Below, one piece after another: positions 35,751 through 47,630 of a stretch of DNA of 64,000 nucleotides. The notes under the pieces were generated by a model. The model saw only the letters and a list, made by a program, of their open reading frames with translations, was not told the origin of the DNA and ran no database searches. The position numbers and the translations under genes were made by a program. Origin of the DNA: Eucommia ulmoides (Eukaryota; Streptophyta; Magnoliopsida; Garryales; Eucommiaceae); NCBI GenBank assembly GCA_016647705.1, contig CM028328.1:48292647-48356646 (forward strand), in the 5' to 3' direction. The number at the start of each line of letters is the position of its first letter. Position 1 is the first letter of the stretch.

Positions 35751-36202
35751 TGTGATATCCCATATCATGAGTATTACGGAAAAATTATATGATATATAAA
35801 CTACCATATGAGTTACTACTCATATATTGACTTAAGCATTTGAGCCACGTGGATTCAGTCTGAAAAGTGTTATGCTAGTGGTTGCATAGGGCGTCGCAAA
35901 TTGTATCATTATCAATCTTGGTCCGAAAATGAAACCACAGTGGTGTTGATAAAGGAGTAGAGGCTCTGGAGAGAGGTAAAGGCCATAGAGTAAGTACCTT
36001 GTATCCGCTTATGGCCTGCTCTATGTCCGTGTATGGCATGCTATCTATAGTACTAACTCAGAAGGCGAACTGGACCAACACGACGAGTACGTCGCACTTT
36101 TGAGTGAAAGATATATTGTGATATCCCACATCAGAAGTATTGGAAAAAAAAAATTATCTGATATATAAACTATGAACAACTATTAATATATTGACTTAAG
36201 TA
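35751..36202. mobile_element. TRIM-like element with ~88-bp terminal direct repeats
   Basis: Two direct repeats, 35751-35838 and 36117-36202, share 'tgtgatatccca', 'gatatataaacta' and 'atattgacttaag'. They flank about 280 bp of non-coding sequence. The 'tgtgatatcccacatc' start is common in short plant LTRs (TRIMs). No target duplication or clear primer site was found, so the call is tentative. Confidence 0.45.
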
Positions 36203-36359
36203 TTTTGTAACATTGTTGCAATAGTCTTTGGATTCACAACCACAAATTGAAAACATTCTAAATTGTAATTTTTCTCTTTAATTTTGTATTTGTTTTACTA
36301 ATTTATGTTAAAAATATTATTTTAACATGTCACCTTTCCAATTACATATATTAATGTTA

Positions 36360-36655
36360 AGGGTTGACTAATTTTACATTTCCCTTCACCCTTCACGCTT
36401 GGGTTAATTAGGTCATTTTTCACTTTGTTCTCTTATAATATTTCCGTCCCCATTTTATTTTCCTGTGGTTAGGTCTTTGTTGCTCTTTATCCCCCTTGTC
36501 AGCACTTTACATCCCTATAGTTAGATCTACATCAAGGGATAAAATGTAATAAAGCCTAATTACGGGGGTAAAGTTGTGATGAAAATTTCACATGGGGTAA
36601 AGTACAAAATGGTCTAACCAAAAGGGATAAAGTGTAACTAACTCTAAATTTTAAA
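36360..36655. mobile_element. MITE-like segment with imperfect inverted ends (weak)
   Basis: The left part 'gactaattttacatttccct' and the complement of the right part 'agttagttacactttatccc' pair imperfectly. The inside repeats 'taaagtg' and 'ggtaaagt' words in both orientations. No target duplication confirmed. Confidence 0.3.
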
Positions 36656-36718
36656 TAGTATCGGCTGATTTTATTAATTAACTTTAGGTATAATTTCATT
36701 TTTTTAAGTTTTTTTGTT

Positions 36719-36824
36719 TGATTCATGTCCCACATCGATTATTTGAGAGTTCCCAAGTCACTATATAAATCAAAGGAGTTACTCCACTTAGCACTATACG
36801 GTTTCAAGTTGGGACCTCTTAACA
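36719..36824 (+). repeat. Element E, 5' LTR-like segment
   Basis: About 106 bp, ending '..cttaaca' before a primer-site-like 'tgacatcaagagc'. It matches 43083-43188. The short length is odd for a copia element, so part of the LTR may not be recognised. Confidence 0.45.
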
Positions 36825-37349
36825 TGACATCAAGAGCATATATTTCATTGACCAGTTCTCTCTAAACATTTTTTTCGACACCCTAAAGTTTCCGCTGCCT
36901 TCTTCGCTTTTCTCTTGTAATTTTTGTCGTTATTATAAGCTTCATCACCACTCCGATATCAACAACCACCACACTACCATCTTTGTCTTGTAGAGACGAA
37001 AACAACGCCACTAAAATCACCGCCACTAGAGTACCGGCGCGCCCTCACACGCCTCTCACAACCTGCAGTACCCCTAAGTTGCGCCATCTCGGATTTTGAG
37101 CTCTATTGTCTCAACTAGGGCTCCAAATCTATCTCATAATATACCATTGGATCCATTTTGACGAGAAAATTCCAACAGCGCAAAAAGTAGCATGTTCCGA
37201 CCACTCACAATCTTCCATGTGCGGCCTAAAGTTTCTACTGTAGTTTGCATCTCAAATCCACACACCTACTTGTGACGTCTCAGATTTTGAACTCTACCAC
37301 CTCAACTAGAGCTCTAAATTAATCCACACACCTGGCCTTCTATATCTTA

Positions 37350-37575
37350 ATTATGGATGCCACCTCAGCCCTAATAACCCAGTCAATTGCCACATCAGAG
37401 CCACGTCAGTACCCAGTCAATAGCCACTTCAGCGCCACGTTTACAAAAACATAAGCGCCACGTCAACACCCAGTCAGCTGCCACTTCAGCACCATGTTAG
37501 CACCATATAAGCTAGTTAACCGCCATGTCAGTTTGTTGATCGCCACGTCAGCATCAATCAACCAAACCCCTGCCA
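37350..37575. repeat. Irregular GCCACGTCAGC-type word repeats in element E leader
   Basis: 'gccacgtcag', 'gccacttcag' and 'acccagtcaa' recur about every 20-40 bases without a fixed period. The words contain the plant ACGT core (CCACGTCA). Function unknown. Confidence 0.6.
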
Positions 37576-37999
37576 CATCCCCGATTTTTTTCTAGGTAAC
37601 TTCCTTTGACTAGTTTAGGCCTTTTTAAACTAGTTTTCTGCAATGTTAGACCAGATCCTAGGATTTTTCGACATTCTGATTCTGTTTCCGGCCTCTATTT
37701 TGTAGTTTGAGGCTCACAGAATATATTTTCTATTATATTCGTGTGGTTCCTATACCAGTTCACCCATTTTTCACACGGTCCTTGAAGATTCAATATCGCT
37801 TCCTAGACAATTTCAATATTTCGGATCTATTTGTGTCTCCATCAAATCAAATTCAAATTATACAGTATAGTTCTCTTTATATTGTTCGTTCGGTTTATTA
37901 TAGATATTTGATTTGTTCAAGGAGCTCTCAATCTGTTCTTCCCGAGTATAGACCAATTTCTGAACAATTTCAGCGTTCTTAATTCATCTGTGACAACAA

Positions 38000-40880
38000 T
38001 TTCTCCAGATTCAATAATGATGTCTGTGGGTTCTTCGCTCATTATTAATGGTAAAGAGGGTTCAGATTCTTCTTCTACTACTGTTATCATGTCTATTGTA
38101 GATTTGTCTTCACTCTTACTTCATATCTTTTCTAAAAATAGTACAAACCTTTCCCTTATTCTCTAACTTACTAGAGGTAACTTTTATTGGTTTTTTTATT
38201 CTGCTTATTGCAATCACATGACATCTGATCCCAATAGTTTTTCAACCAAACTCTTTGCTATGAATATCCCTATTATTCATACTGTTGATAGTTCTCAAAT
38301 GTGTGTTACTCATACTAATCAGGTTTCTACTTCCCACCTTTTTGTTCCTGACATGTATTTGATTCTGAAACTCACCTTAAATATCTTGTATGTTGGACAA
38401 CTTTGTGAATTGAGATTTGAAATCATATTTTCTAATAGTGGTTGTCGTGTGTAGGATCCTCGAATAGGAAAAACTCTTGGGACTGGTTATAAAGTTGGAC
38501 ATCTATTTGAACTCAGTAGTTTACACCTTAAATCTCCAACTCTACCACCACCACAACCACAACCATATGTCCCTTCATCAACCTGTGCAACCTCACCACG
38601 ACCGCCAGTATCATCCTCATCATCATCCTTATCTCCACAGCCACCAGTGTTCCTATCACAATCACAATCCCAAATTTGGCATTCTCGATTAGGCTACGCT
38701 TCATCTAGCAGACTCAAATCACTTATCTCTAGTGGTCAGTCAGGTTAAGTTCAACATGAGTTCTTCCAATGTATCTATTGCCAACTCGCAAAACAACCAA
38801 CCCTATATTTCAAAGAGAGTCAGTCTATTTTTCCTTGCATCCTTTGATCTAATTCATTCTGATATTAGGGGGCCATCTCCTCATACCTTGATGGGTGGTT
38901 ATAGTTACTTTATTATCTTCGTGGACGACTACTCTTGATATACAAGGTTATTCCTTATAAAACACTGATACGAACTATTCTAGATATATTCTGAGTTTTC
39001 CTCTATGGTTCAAACCAAATTTTTTGGAAATATCAAAGTTTTTCGCTCAGATAATGCAATAGAATACAAGGATCATGCATTTCTTAACCTATTTCGCAAA
39101 TATGGCATGCTTCCTCATCACTCGTGTCCTAGTACATCCCAACATAATGGATGATGGGAACGCAAATATAGGCATATTCTTGACACAGTTCATGCTCTCC
39201 TCATTTCTTCATCATGTCCTGAGTATTTTTGGGGTGATGTCGTCTTCATAGCCGTCTACACAATAAACCGTATCCCCCCCGCTACAATCCAAAACTAGTC
39301 ATCATTTGAGCATCTTTTCAGTAAACCTCCTGATTACTCTGAACTTAGAGTCTTTGGTTGCACTTGTTTTTTTTCTTCTCAAACTACATTAACATAATAA
39401 ACTGGAACCAAAGGCTCGTCAGTATTGTTTTCTTGGATATGGCATCGAACATAAAGGATATTGGTACTGGAATCCTATTTCTAAAACTCTTCGTATCTCT
39501 CAACATGTTATTTTTTGGAAATATCAAATGTTTTCTTCTTTACAGTCATTTGACATGTCAACCATTACCAACTCGATATTTTTTACTGATCCATCTATTG
39601 AGTTGTTTCTTGGGGATGCAGTTCTAGGTACTGTTGAGTCTATTCCAGCACCACCAGTTGAGCCCAATCTTTCACCTTATGCTGTCTCTACCCTAGAACT
39701 ACCAGTTGAACCCATTATAGAACCAACAACGGATCTCACCCCTCCAACTCTAGTGACCATACCTGAGACTTCTCATATGGCTGATGATTTTGTACCAACT
39801 ACCTTTGAGACCCATACTCCTCATCACCCCCGCTATTTTACCACGGTAACTCATCATCTACCCTACCTTATTGATTTTCATTACTTTTATACTATACTTC
39901 ATCTACATGAGCCTCAATCCTATATGGAGGCTAGTATTGATCCTCTTTGGCCGAAAGAAATAGACGAAGAACTTCAGGCCCTCACCAAAACTTAAACCTG
40001 GAATATTGTTGATCTACCCCCTGAAAAAACTCCTATTGGGTGCAAATGGGTGTTTAAGATCAAGACTTATGGCTCTATTGAATGATATATAGGCCAACTT
40101 ATTATCAAGGGATTTGCTCAGGAGTACGGTATTAACTAGAAAGAGACATTTGCTTTAGTGGTGAAACTCACATCTGTCCGTACACTTCTTGCCGTCGCTA
40201 CCATTCGAAAATGGACTTTCTTCTAAATAGAAGTCAGAAATGCATTTCTCAATTGTGATCTTCTTGAGGAAGTCTATATGCATACCCCTTCTAGTCTGGC
40301 TACCCCTCAAAATAAAGTTTGTCACCTTCGTCGTGCCCTATATGGTTTGAAACAAGCTCCACGTGCCTAGTTCACCAAATTCAACACTATCATTCATTAA
40401 TTTGGGTTCACACCTAGTGCTCATGATTTGGATCTGTTTATTCGCCACACTGCCAATTGTATTATCCTTCTTTTATTGTAAGTGAATGATATGGTTATTA
40501 CTGGAGATAATCTATGCAGTATTTCTGAACTAAAAACATTTATCAGTGGACAATTTGAGATAAAATATCTTAGCGTGCTCACCTATTTTCTTGGCCTCGA
40601 AGTCTCATCCGGTTTAGATGGATATTTTCTCTCCCAGGCCAAATATACCTCAGATCTTATTTCTATGGCTAAGATCACTGACTCAACCACTGTTATTACT
40701 CTTCTTGAGCTGAATGTCAGACTCACTCCACTCGATAGTTCATATCTTCTGAATGCCACTCTATATCGCCAACTGGTTGGAAGTTTTGTATATCTCACTA
40801 TTACTCACCTCGACGTTGCCTATGCCATTCATCAAGTCAGCCAGTTCTTGTCTGCTTCTCGGACAACCCATTAATCGATT
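38000..40880 (+). other. Element E protease, integrase and RT remains
   Basis: Protease-region words: 'IHTVDSSQMCVTHTNQVSTS', 'LNILYVGQLCEL' (38270-38410). Integrase: 'FDLIHSDIRGPSPHTLMGG', 'YFIIFVDDYS' (38850-38940) and later 'GCKWVFKIKTYG'. RT: 'LKQAPRAW'-like near 40350, 'MVITGDN', 'LTYFLGLEV' (40480-40610). These are standard copia phrases. Heavily broken. Confidence 0.8.
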
Positions 40881-41034
40881 GTTCTTCACATTCTTCGGTA
40901 TGTCAAGGGTACTTTATTTTATAGACTTCATTTTTCAGATCAATCTACTCCCATCTTACAAGTTTATTTTTATGTCAATTCGGCTGGAAACCCCACCAAT
41001 AGACGTTCAACTACTAGTTATTGTTTCTTCTTGG

Positions 41035-41039
41035 GTAAC
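41035..41039. repeat. TSD, left (GTAAC)
   Basis: Identical to 42340-42344, bordering the solo LTR. Confidence 0.85.
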
Positions 41040-42339
41040 TGTATGGTGTAGCATTTTTTACCCGCTCGCGTATTGACTACTCGCAAGTGCACGAGGTCCA
41101 GTTTTAATATAGTGGATCTTTAAGATAAGATATCGTTCCCACAGAGACGGGTTTAATAATTGAGTACTGTAATTTGCATAGTATTATGTTATCCAGACGA
41201 TTCAAAAATTATTTTAAAATTAAACTAATTAAAATTAAGCTAAACTACAATTAGTGAGTTAATCCTAACTAAGTTGATTACTTAGGGATTGATTGTGTTC
41301 ACTTAATACAAGTTTGATTTTATTTAGTTAACAATAATGGTGTTTATGGTATCCGACAATCTCGATTCGTAAACTCACTCGCCACCTCTCCTAAGTGTAA
41401 GACAAGTGAATACATGACTTCGCGTCAATGAATAGGTCCCCCTCAACTTCTTAACGATGCTAGGTCACGTGAGTCTTACCCCAACGTCATCGATTGCACA
41501 CTCACTAACGCACTCACTAATGCCCTCTCGGGTCGTTAGATCATAACGATGTATTTACCCTAGTCCGAATCTGGGTTTACCTCTTCCGAGTGTCAAACCC
41601 CGTATTCTTAAATCCAACCCTAATACTTTAACAAGCATATTATAGTTGTAATAAAATGATAAACACAATCATAATTAAAAGCAAACAACCGCCAAAGATC
41701 GATCCGCTAATGTTTCCTCTTCTCCGGATGATGAATCTCTTTTTCAAGAATGGCCAAGGATCACCTCCTAAGGTTAGGGGCGTCCAATAGTGTCTAGCCT
41801 CTTCAAGAGGCTTTTAATGGAAGTGGGAGAATGGGTATTTATAGGTGCAAGGCTTCAAAATATCTGAAAATATATTCTTTCTGTTTGCAGAGTGACCGCG
41901 CGCGGCGATGGGGATCAGCGCCGCAACGGTAGAGATGTCGGCCAGCTTTTCAAACTCTCTGATCGTTTATCGCCTAAGCGGTGAGTAAGTCAGTTCAACC
42001 TTCGCCATGGCGGTGGAGATAAGCGCTACGGCAGTAGAACAACTCCAACTTCTCTACACTTTCACTGCCTAGGCGATGGCTATACCGACTAGGCAGTAGG
42101 ACTTGTGTATTTTTAGCCTTTTGCATTCTTATCGCTGCGGCGGTGGATCTTGTGATCTTGAAACCTTGTTTCTTCACCTTTTCTTCACAGTTTTCCCACC
42201 GTTTTCGCTTGTTTGCCGCTTGTTTGAGTCCCTACACTTGAATTAACTAAAAACAAACTAAAATGCAATTAAATATAAATAAAATACTCAAAAACTACCA
42301 AATTTGGTTTAGAAGTAGATATGTATTTTACACCTATCA
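41040..42339 (-). mobile_element. Solo LTR, Athila-like family, inserted in element E
   Basis: It starts 'tgtatggtgtag' and ends 'tacacctatca', 1300 bp, with a perfect 5-bp TSD GTAAC. It shares 'cgttcccacagag', 'tgagtacc/tgtaatt', 'gtcaaaccc' and the 'ttttacacctatca' end with the LTRs of elements C and D. The copia RNase H coding of element E continues on both sides. Orientation follows from the PPT-side end in related copies. Confidence 0.85.
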
Positions 42340-42344
42340 GTAAC
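42340..42344. repeat. TSD, right (GTAAC)
   Basis: Identical to 41035-41039. Confidence 0.85.
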
Positions 42345-42735
42345 TTTTTCATTTCCTGGCATAATAAGAAACAAATTGTGGTTGCTCGATCCAGCACTGA
42401 AACTGAATATCGTGTCATAGTTGATACAACTCAAGAACTTCTTTGGCTTCGATATCTACTCGCAGATATAGGTATCTCTTCTCCTATTGCTACTACCCTA
42501 CACTGTGATAATAGGAGTGCAATTTAGATCGCTCACAATAATGTCTTCCACGAGCTTACAAAATGTATCAAGACTAATTTCTACTTTATCCATCATCACA
42601 TTCTCTAGAATATGGTTCATCTACAATCCGTCAGTTTAGTCGATCAAACAACAGACATTTTCACTAAGGCTCATCCACCTGAACGCTTTCACTTTCTGGT
42701 TTCCAAACTTAAGTTCACCTCCAACTTATCGTCTT
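42345..42735 (+). other. Element E RNase H end
   Basis: 'SWHNKKQIVVARSSTETEYR', 'LLWLRYLLADIGI' and 'LHCDNRSAI' are the copia RNase H signature (usual form KKQ..VA.SS.EAEY). A purine tract 'gaggggggatgttaatg' follows at about 42740. Confidence 0.8.
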
Positions 42736-42750
42736 GCGTTTGAGGGGGGA

Positions 42751-43188
42751 TGTTAATGTAATAATGGGTTTGGCCCACTTAACCTATTAGGGTAAAACCC
42801 TAATCATCACTTCTCCTATAAATACTTATGTATAGCGTTGTATGCTTTATATCACTTTTCATGATATCAATACATGATTTATTCTCCCATTTCTCAATCA
42901 TCTTAACATGGTATATGGTTTTAAGTTGGAACATCCTAATATGGTATCAAAGTCAAGGTTATAGGTCTCTCATTCTCTCGTAGTCAAATCATCCGTACAA
43001 ACTAGGGGTTACATATTTCTTATCATTCTCTCGTAGTCAAATCATTCGTGTAAATCGGGGGTTGTACTTAAGGACGGATATTAGATTCCTATCTCATATC
43101 GATTATTTGAGAGTTCCTAAGCTACTATATAAACTAAATGAGTTACTCCACTTAGCACCATATGGTTTTAAGTTGGAACCTCCTAACA
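42751..43188 (+). repeat. Element E 3' end, composite LTR-like region
   Basis: 'tgttaatgtaataatggg' follows a purine tract, as in many copia 3' LTRs, and includes a TATA-like 'cctataaatac' (about 42815). Further on, primer-site-like 'tggtatcaaag' (about 42953) and the 106-bp segment 43083-43188 repeat motifs of 36719-36830. This looks like overlapping or tandem copies of LTR plus leader rather than one simple LTR. Confidence 0.4.
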
Positions 43189-43379
43189 ATTACGATTAGT
43201 TGTTTAATATTTTAAAATAATATATATTATAAAATTACAGAGTTAAAAGTTAAGTATCAAAATTAATGGGACTAAAAATTCGACAAGAATTGCCCTAATA
43301 TTAATTTAGATTATTGTAAGGTTAGTTTGTCAGGGACCCCAAATTTTACAACCCACATTCATCTAATCTACTCAATATA
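43189..43379. other. Short AT-rich spacer
   Basis: Nothing recognisable. Confidence 0.5.
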
Positions 43380-43384
43380 GTATT
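43380..43384. repeat. TSD, left (GTATT)
   Basis: Identical to 45457-45461. Confidence 0.85.
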
Positions 43385-45456
43385 TGTTGGCCCAGTGAAC
43401 TACCCAAGAGGGAAGGTGAATTGGGTAGATAAAAAATTATCAAAAAAAATACTTTAATAATCCAAATAATTAATTATTATCTTTATATTACAGCGAAAAA
43501 TATATAATCAACTAGTTGCACACCAAATAACAAAAATAAATAATGTAAAGATAGCAGTACACCAGAAATTTATACTGGTTCACCAAACTACTCTTGGCTA
43601 ATCTAGTCCTCCGAGCCCCACGAAGAGTCGCACCTACTAAGCTCAAGATTTCTTTAAAGGTAGGAACCAAATACTCAAAAAGATTCTTTTACAGGCTTAG
43701 AATCAACTTTTACAAATTCTTTTTCATAGGCTTAGGAATAACCTCTACTTTTTATAGGCTCAAGAATAACCTAATTCTTTTTTAAACTATGACTAAAAAA
43801 TTTAAACCTCAGAAATACTCCAAATATCATTTTACGCGGTAAAGATTGAACCGTTACAAAATTTCTCACAAAACAATTCAATTCAGGAAGAATTACTACC
43901 TCGATCTCTTTACATGAAGAGACTGAAACCAGCTACTATTAGATTAAATACTCCCAATAGTATTCAATTCGTCACTCAACTCACCAATTAAAAATTGACA
44001 AGTGATTTTTCTCACTCGGAGTTTCTACCACCCCAGATAAATTAAAACTCAATTAATATCCCAAAACTAGTGATAGAAAAATGAGATATTCAAAATCTGA
44101 TTTCAGGTAGTACGTAATTGAGCACGTAATCAGATTGATTCAAGAAATTATTTAAAAAATATTTTTCAATAAAAATCAGAAAACAAATTTTAAAGATCAA
44201 ATTCCAAATATAATCAAGTAATACTAAATAGAAAGTAATTTGGAAAGGTCTGTCTCACCCAAAATCCACCAAAAAAATAATTATAGCAATGTCACTTCAA
44301 ATTCGGTAGTAACAATTATTCATAGCAAATAATTCTCAAGAATAACGCTTCGAAAAGCTCTCACAATTCTTAATATGATTTCTCTTAGAAAAGCTCAATA
44401 TAATACTCTTGATCTCTCTCATTGATATGAAAAATGTAGGTATATATAAATGGGAATAAAATAAGTTCTCTAACAGCTAGTTCTTACTTGTTATGACACT
44501 TAATTACTTTTATAGACCTCTTATATCATTAAGACTTCATCCTAGTTCAAATAACTTAATTATAGATTTTAAACTTCTCAATTAAGTCCCCCAAATATTT
44601 CTCAATTACAATTAAATAAGATAGAAAGAATTACATGTACCAAATTGAAAAATATTTAAACTTAATGAACCAAATATATAGGGATATCATAATGTGTTGC
44701 ACATCTCAAATAATATTAAATCCCTAATATATCTCGTGAATCCTAACAAAAAAAGAGCTAGTAACGGCTACTTTTAGAATAAAATCTAGAATTCCATAAT
44801 ATTTTGAAATAGTCCCATAAGTCAACCGACCAAGATCACCTGTCGACCGATCGATTCAAGATGTAGCGAAGCCAAAAATTTTGTGCCCATCGGTAGACCT
44901 ATCTGTTGACCGAGAGATTCAGAAAGTTCCATTTTTTTAACACAGATCGACCGCTCTGTCGACTTATAGATACAAAGAGTTCATATTTAAGCACATGTTG
45001 ACCTACTTGTCGACTTATAGATGCTGGAATACTTATCTCAATTCGTTTTTAATCCATTTCTATTGACGTTTTCGTCTCTTTAACCAATTTCTTTTCTCAG
45101 ATAACTCCACTAAATACTTAAATTCAATTTTAATCAATTATTAATATTTCTTTTTCAATTACACATAGGAGTAAATAATTTAGCTAATTAGGATCCTATT
45201 ACAAACACACATATTTATAAAAATCATTTAAAAATCTTTTTGTGTCGTGTAGGATTCTAATTGGGATATTAAGAGTTGAAATTTAACCTGAATTGTTTTC
45301 CCTAGGTTCTTCAAATTCTTTAACCTCTTAATTGTTCAACATCTTTGTCATCATATCTTCATCGCTTGATACTAATAAACTAAAACACTTAATCAAACCA
45401 TTAGTTTCACAAAAAACATCAATCTTTAATTGTCCATCAAAATCTTAGGATCAACA
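43385..45456 (-). mobile_element. Solo LTR of the F family
   Basis: It starts 'tgttggcccagtg' and ends 'ttaggatcaaca', 2072 bp, with a perfect 5-bp TSD GTATT. It shares the ends and body words of 5766-7926 and, in reverse, of 1855-4024. No internal sequence. It serves as the cleanest reference for this family's LTR ends. Confidence 0.88.
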
Positions 45457-45461
45457 GTATT
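45457..45461. repeat. TSD, right (GTATT)
   Basis: Identical to 43380-43384. Confidence 0.85.
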
Positions 45462-46498
45462 TTTTTTAGAACTGTAATAATCTCTCCAAAGTCCAATGGT
45501 GTCATTTCAATCCATGAAAGTTACAACTTTTTACATGCAAAAATTATAGTGATTTTCATATGGTCCAGTAACTTTGGACTTCGAAAAAATTTAATGTAGG
45601 GCGTGGGTTACATTGGCAAAAAAATTAAGTTTATAAATTGTTTACCAAGAACTTCTTAATATAATACCGAATTTTATGAGAATTTTAGGCCTTGTTTGGC
45701 TATTATTTATGTTCCTTGATTCTTGTTCCCGTTCTTAAAATTTTTGGATTAATGTAAAGAAATACATTTGGTAAACACATTTTTGTTTCCAAAAATTTGG
45801 GAGCAATTTGAGACTATTTTTTAAATTCCTTATGAATCTGAGAAACAAAAAAAAATGTTAATTCCTATTCACTCCAACAAAACTATTCTCACTATCACCT
45901 TGCCGGCCACCACTATCCCGCCAGCCACCACCTATACCTCTCCCCACTACCACCTGCCGGCCACCATATATTTAAAGGGAAAAAAAGAACAAATGTTGTA
46001 ATCAAACGTGTTTCTTGTTTTTGTTCTCATAGATTAAAAGAAACAATTTCAGGATAATAGTCATTACTAAACATAATTTTATTTTTGAAATATTCTAAAA
46101 CTAAAACAAAAATTTATTAAAAATATAAACAGAAAAATAGGAATACTAAACACTAAGCAAACGCCACCTTAATTGCCAATCTCCAATTTTTTATTTTTAA
46201 ACTTTATTGATAACGTCGAAGTTGCCTAATATGGTTTAATCTATATTCTGTGAGGTGATGCATACATGTATGCTTGATTTCATTTTATTATTATTATTTT
46301 TTTTTGGTAGACAAAGGAAACAACAAAAACTAGCAGCTAGGTAGAGTGCTCACTATGTGTTTATCCGCAATCAACATTCTCTCCAGTTCTCCGGGAGTTT
46401 CTCTTGTTGTTTTCTCTTGTTGTTTGTACATTAGCAAGTGTCGTTTTTAATCTAGGAAATCATATATTGACCTTAATTATTTTTGCAATAAATTGAAA
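45462..46498. other. Spacer with a MITE-like element
   Basis: No gene seen. It includes the element at 45686-46172 and T-rich runs near 46288-46310. Confidence 0.55.
45686..46172. mobile_element. MITE-like element, hAT-type look (weak)
   Basis: The left end 'ggccttgtttggctatt' pairs loosely with the complement of the right end 'aaggtggcgtttgcttag'. Such 'TTGTTTGG' ends are common in hAT-like MITEs. The inside has a GC-rich 'gccggccaccacc'-type island (45900-45970) and words shared with 9088-9410. No clean 8-bp target duplication. Confidence 0.35.
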
Positions 46499-46983
46499 AA
46501 GTCTAAATTACAGTTTTGTACTCTAAAAATTAGATTGATTTTTATTTTGGATCCTAATTTTTTAATTGTAAAATACTACACCTTAAAATTTGAAAATTGT
46601 GTTTAATAGACAGAATTACTCAACCCAGGCAAATATTTTATCATGAAATTTTAAAATTTGGAAATATCTTGAGAAATATTACGAGAAAATGCTATTTTTA
46701 TATGAGAATTTGGCTAGAATAGGTCAATATGTGAGCAGGTCTATTACTTTCAATAATTGAATAAAAATATACAGGGTTAGGTCTTAATCACATAAGTTGC
46801 ACTTAAATCTTAAGCATAAGGGAGTGTAATTGGTGACGAAAATACTACAGGTGTGCAAAGTGCTATTCGGTCTAATTACAGGGACAAAGTTAACCGAAAT
46901 ATACTTTCAAATTAAGTTTTTTGTGTTTGTAAGTTAAACATCATCTACTAAAAATTCAGGGCACAAACTACAATTAAGTCTAA
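46499..46983. mobile_element. Element with ~33-bp imperfect terminal inverted repeats
   Basis: 'gtctaaattacagttttgta' at 46499 pairs with the complement of 46950-46983 ('gacttaattgtagtttgtgc'). About 485 bp between outer ends with no coding. It fits a MITE. The superfamily is not settled and no target duplication was confirmed. Confidence 0.45.
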
Positions 46984-47123
46984 TATAAAGGGTTAAAAGT
47001 ATAATTTAACATAAAAGAAAATTGAAAGAACAAAAACTACACCACACCTGTAGCTGTTGATCGATGAACTCAACTTGCACTTAACCAACGCCACCAAACA
47101 TAATATCTCTCTAGAACTTCACA

Positions 47124-47149
47124 ATATATATATATATATATATATATAT
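47124..47149. promoter_or_regulatory. TA-rich stretch upstream of the LysM gene
   Basis: A (TA)n run about 150 bases before the LysM start codon. It may act as the TATA region of this gene or be just a microsatellite. Confidence 0.35.
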
Positions 47150-47178
47150 CTGCTCCCCAATCCCAAAAGAATATCCAT

Positions 47179-47195
47179 CCTCTCTCTCGCTCTCG

Positions 47196-47234
<39 letters not shown>

Positions 47235-47276
47235 GAAAGCTCTCTCTCTCTCTCTCTGACACACACACGGCGACAC
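47179..47276. repeat. CT/CA microsatellite in the LysM gene 5' UTR
   Basis: Alternating CT and CA runs end about 22 bases before the start codon. CT-rich leaders are common near plant transcription starts, so this probably lies within the 5' UTR or core promoter. Confidence 0.85.
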
Positions 47277-47298
47277 ACATTCATACAAACAGAGAAAC

Positions 47299-47630
47299 AT
47301 GGCTTTGTTCCCTAAATCTGTAAGGAGATCAAGAAGAGCCGCCATAGGAGGTGAAGCAGCTCCATGGTGCTGTGCTTTTGCTCTGGTTTCGCTAATAACA
47401 ATAATGGGTTTCTTCAGAGAGAAAAATGAAAGTGTATTGATCGGAGGAAACCTAGTAGTACTTCGACGCCGGCCGTGCGATGAGATCTACGTTGTCGGAG
47501 AGGAAGAAACCCTGCAGACAATAAGCGAAAAGTGCGGCGACCCGTATATAGTGGAGAGGAATCCACATATCCATGACCCGGATGACGTTTTCCCTGGTCT
47601 TCTCATCAAGATTATTACTGCCAAAAAATA

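Larger units (their letters stand above)
36719..43188 (+). mobile_element. Element E: degraded Ty1/copia retrotransposon
   Basis: Plus-strand copia protease, integrase, RT and RNase H words lie in the copia order (integrase before RT) between about 38000 and 42720. Short related segments at 36719-36824 and 43083-43188 (both contain 'cgattatttgagagttcc', 'gagttactccacttagca', 'aagttggaacctcc') look like LTR remains. 'tgacatcaagagc' just after the first is a tRNA-Met primer-site-like word. No TSD was found and the ends are uncertain. Broken by well over ten changes. It contains a younger solo LTR at 41040-42339. Confidence 0.75.

Noticed and set aside
46258-46450. Possible exon before the LysM gene
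   Set aside because: No open frame with splice sites. T-rich spacer only.
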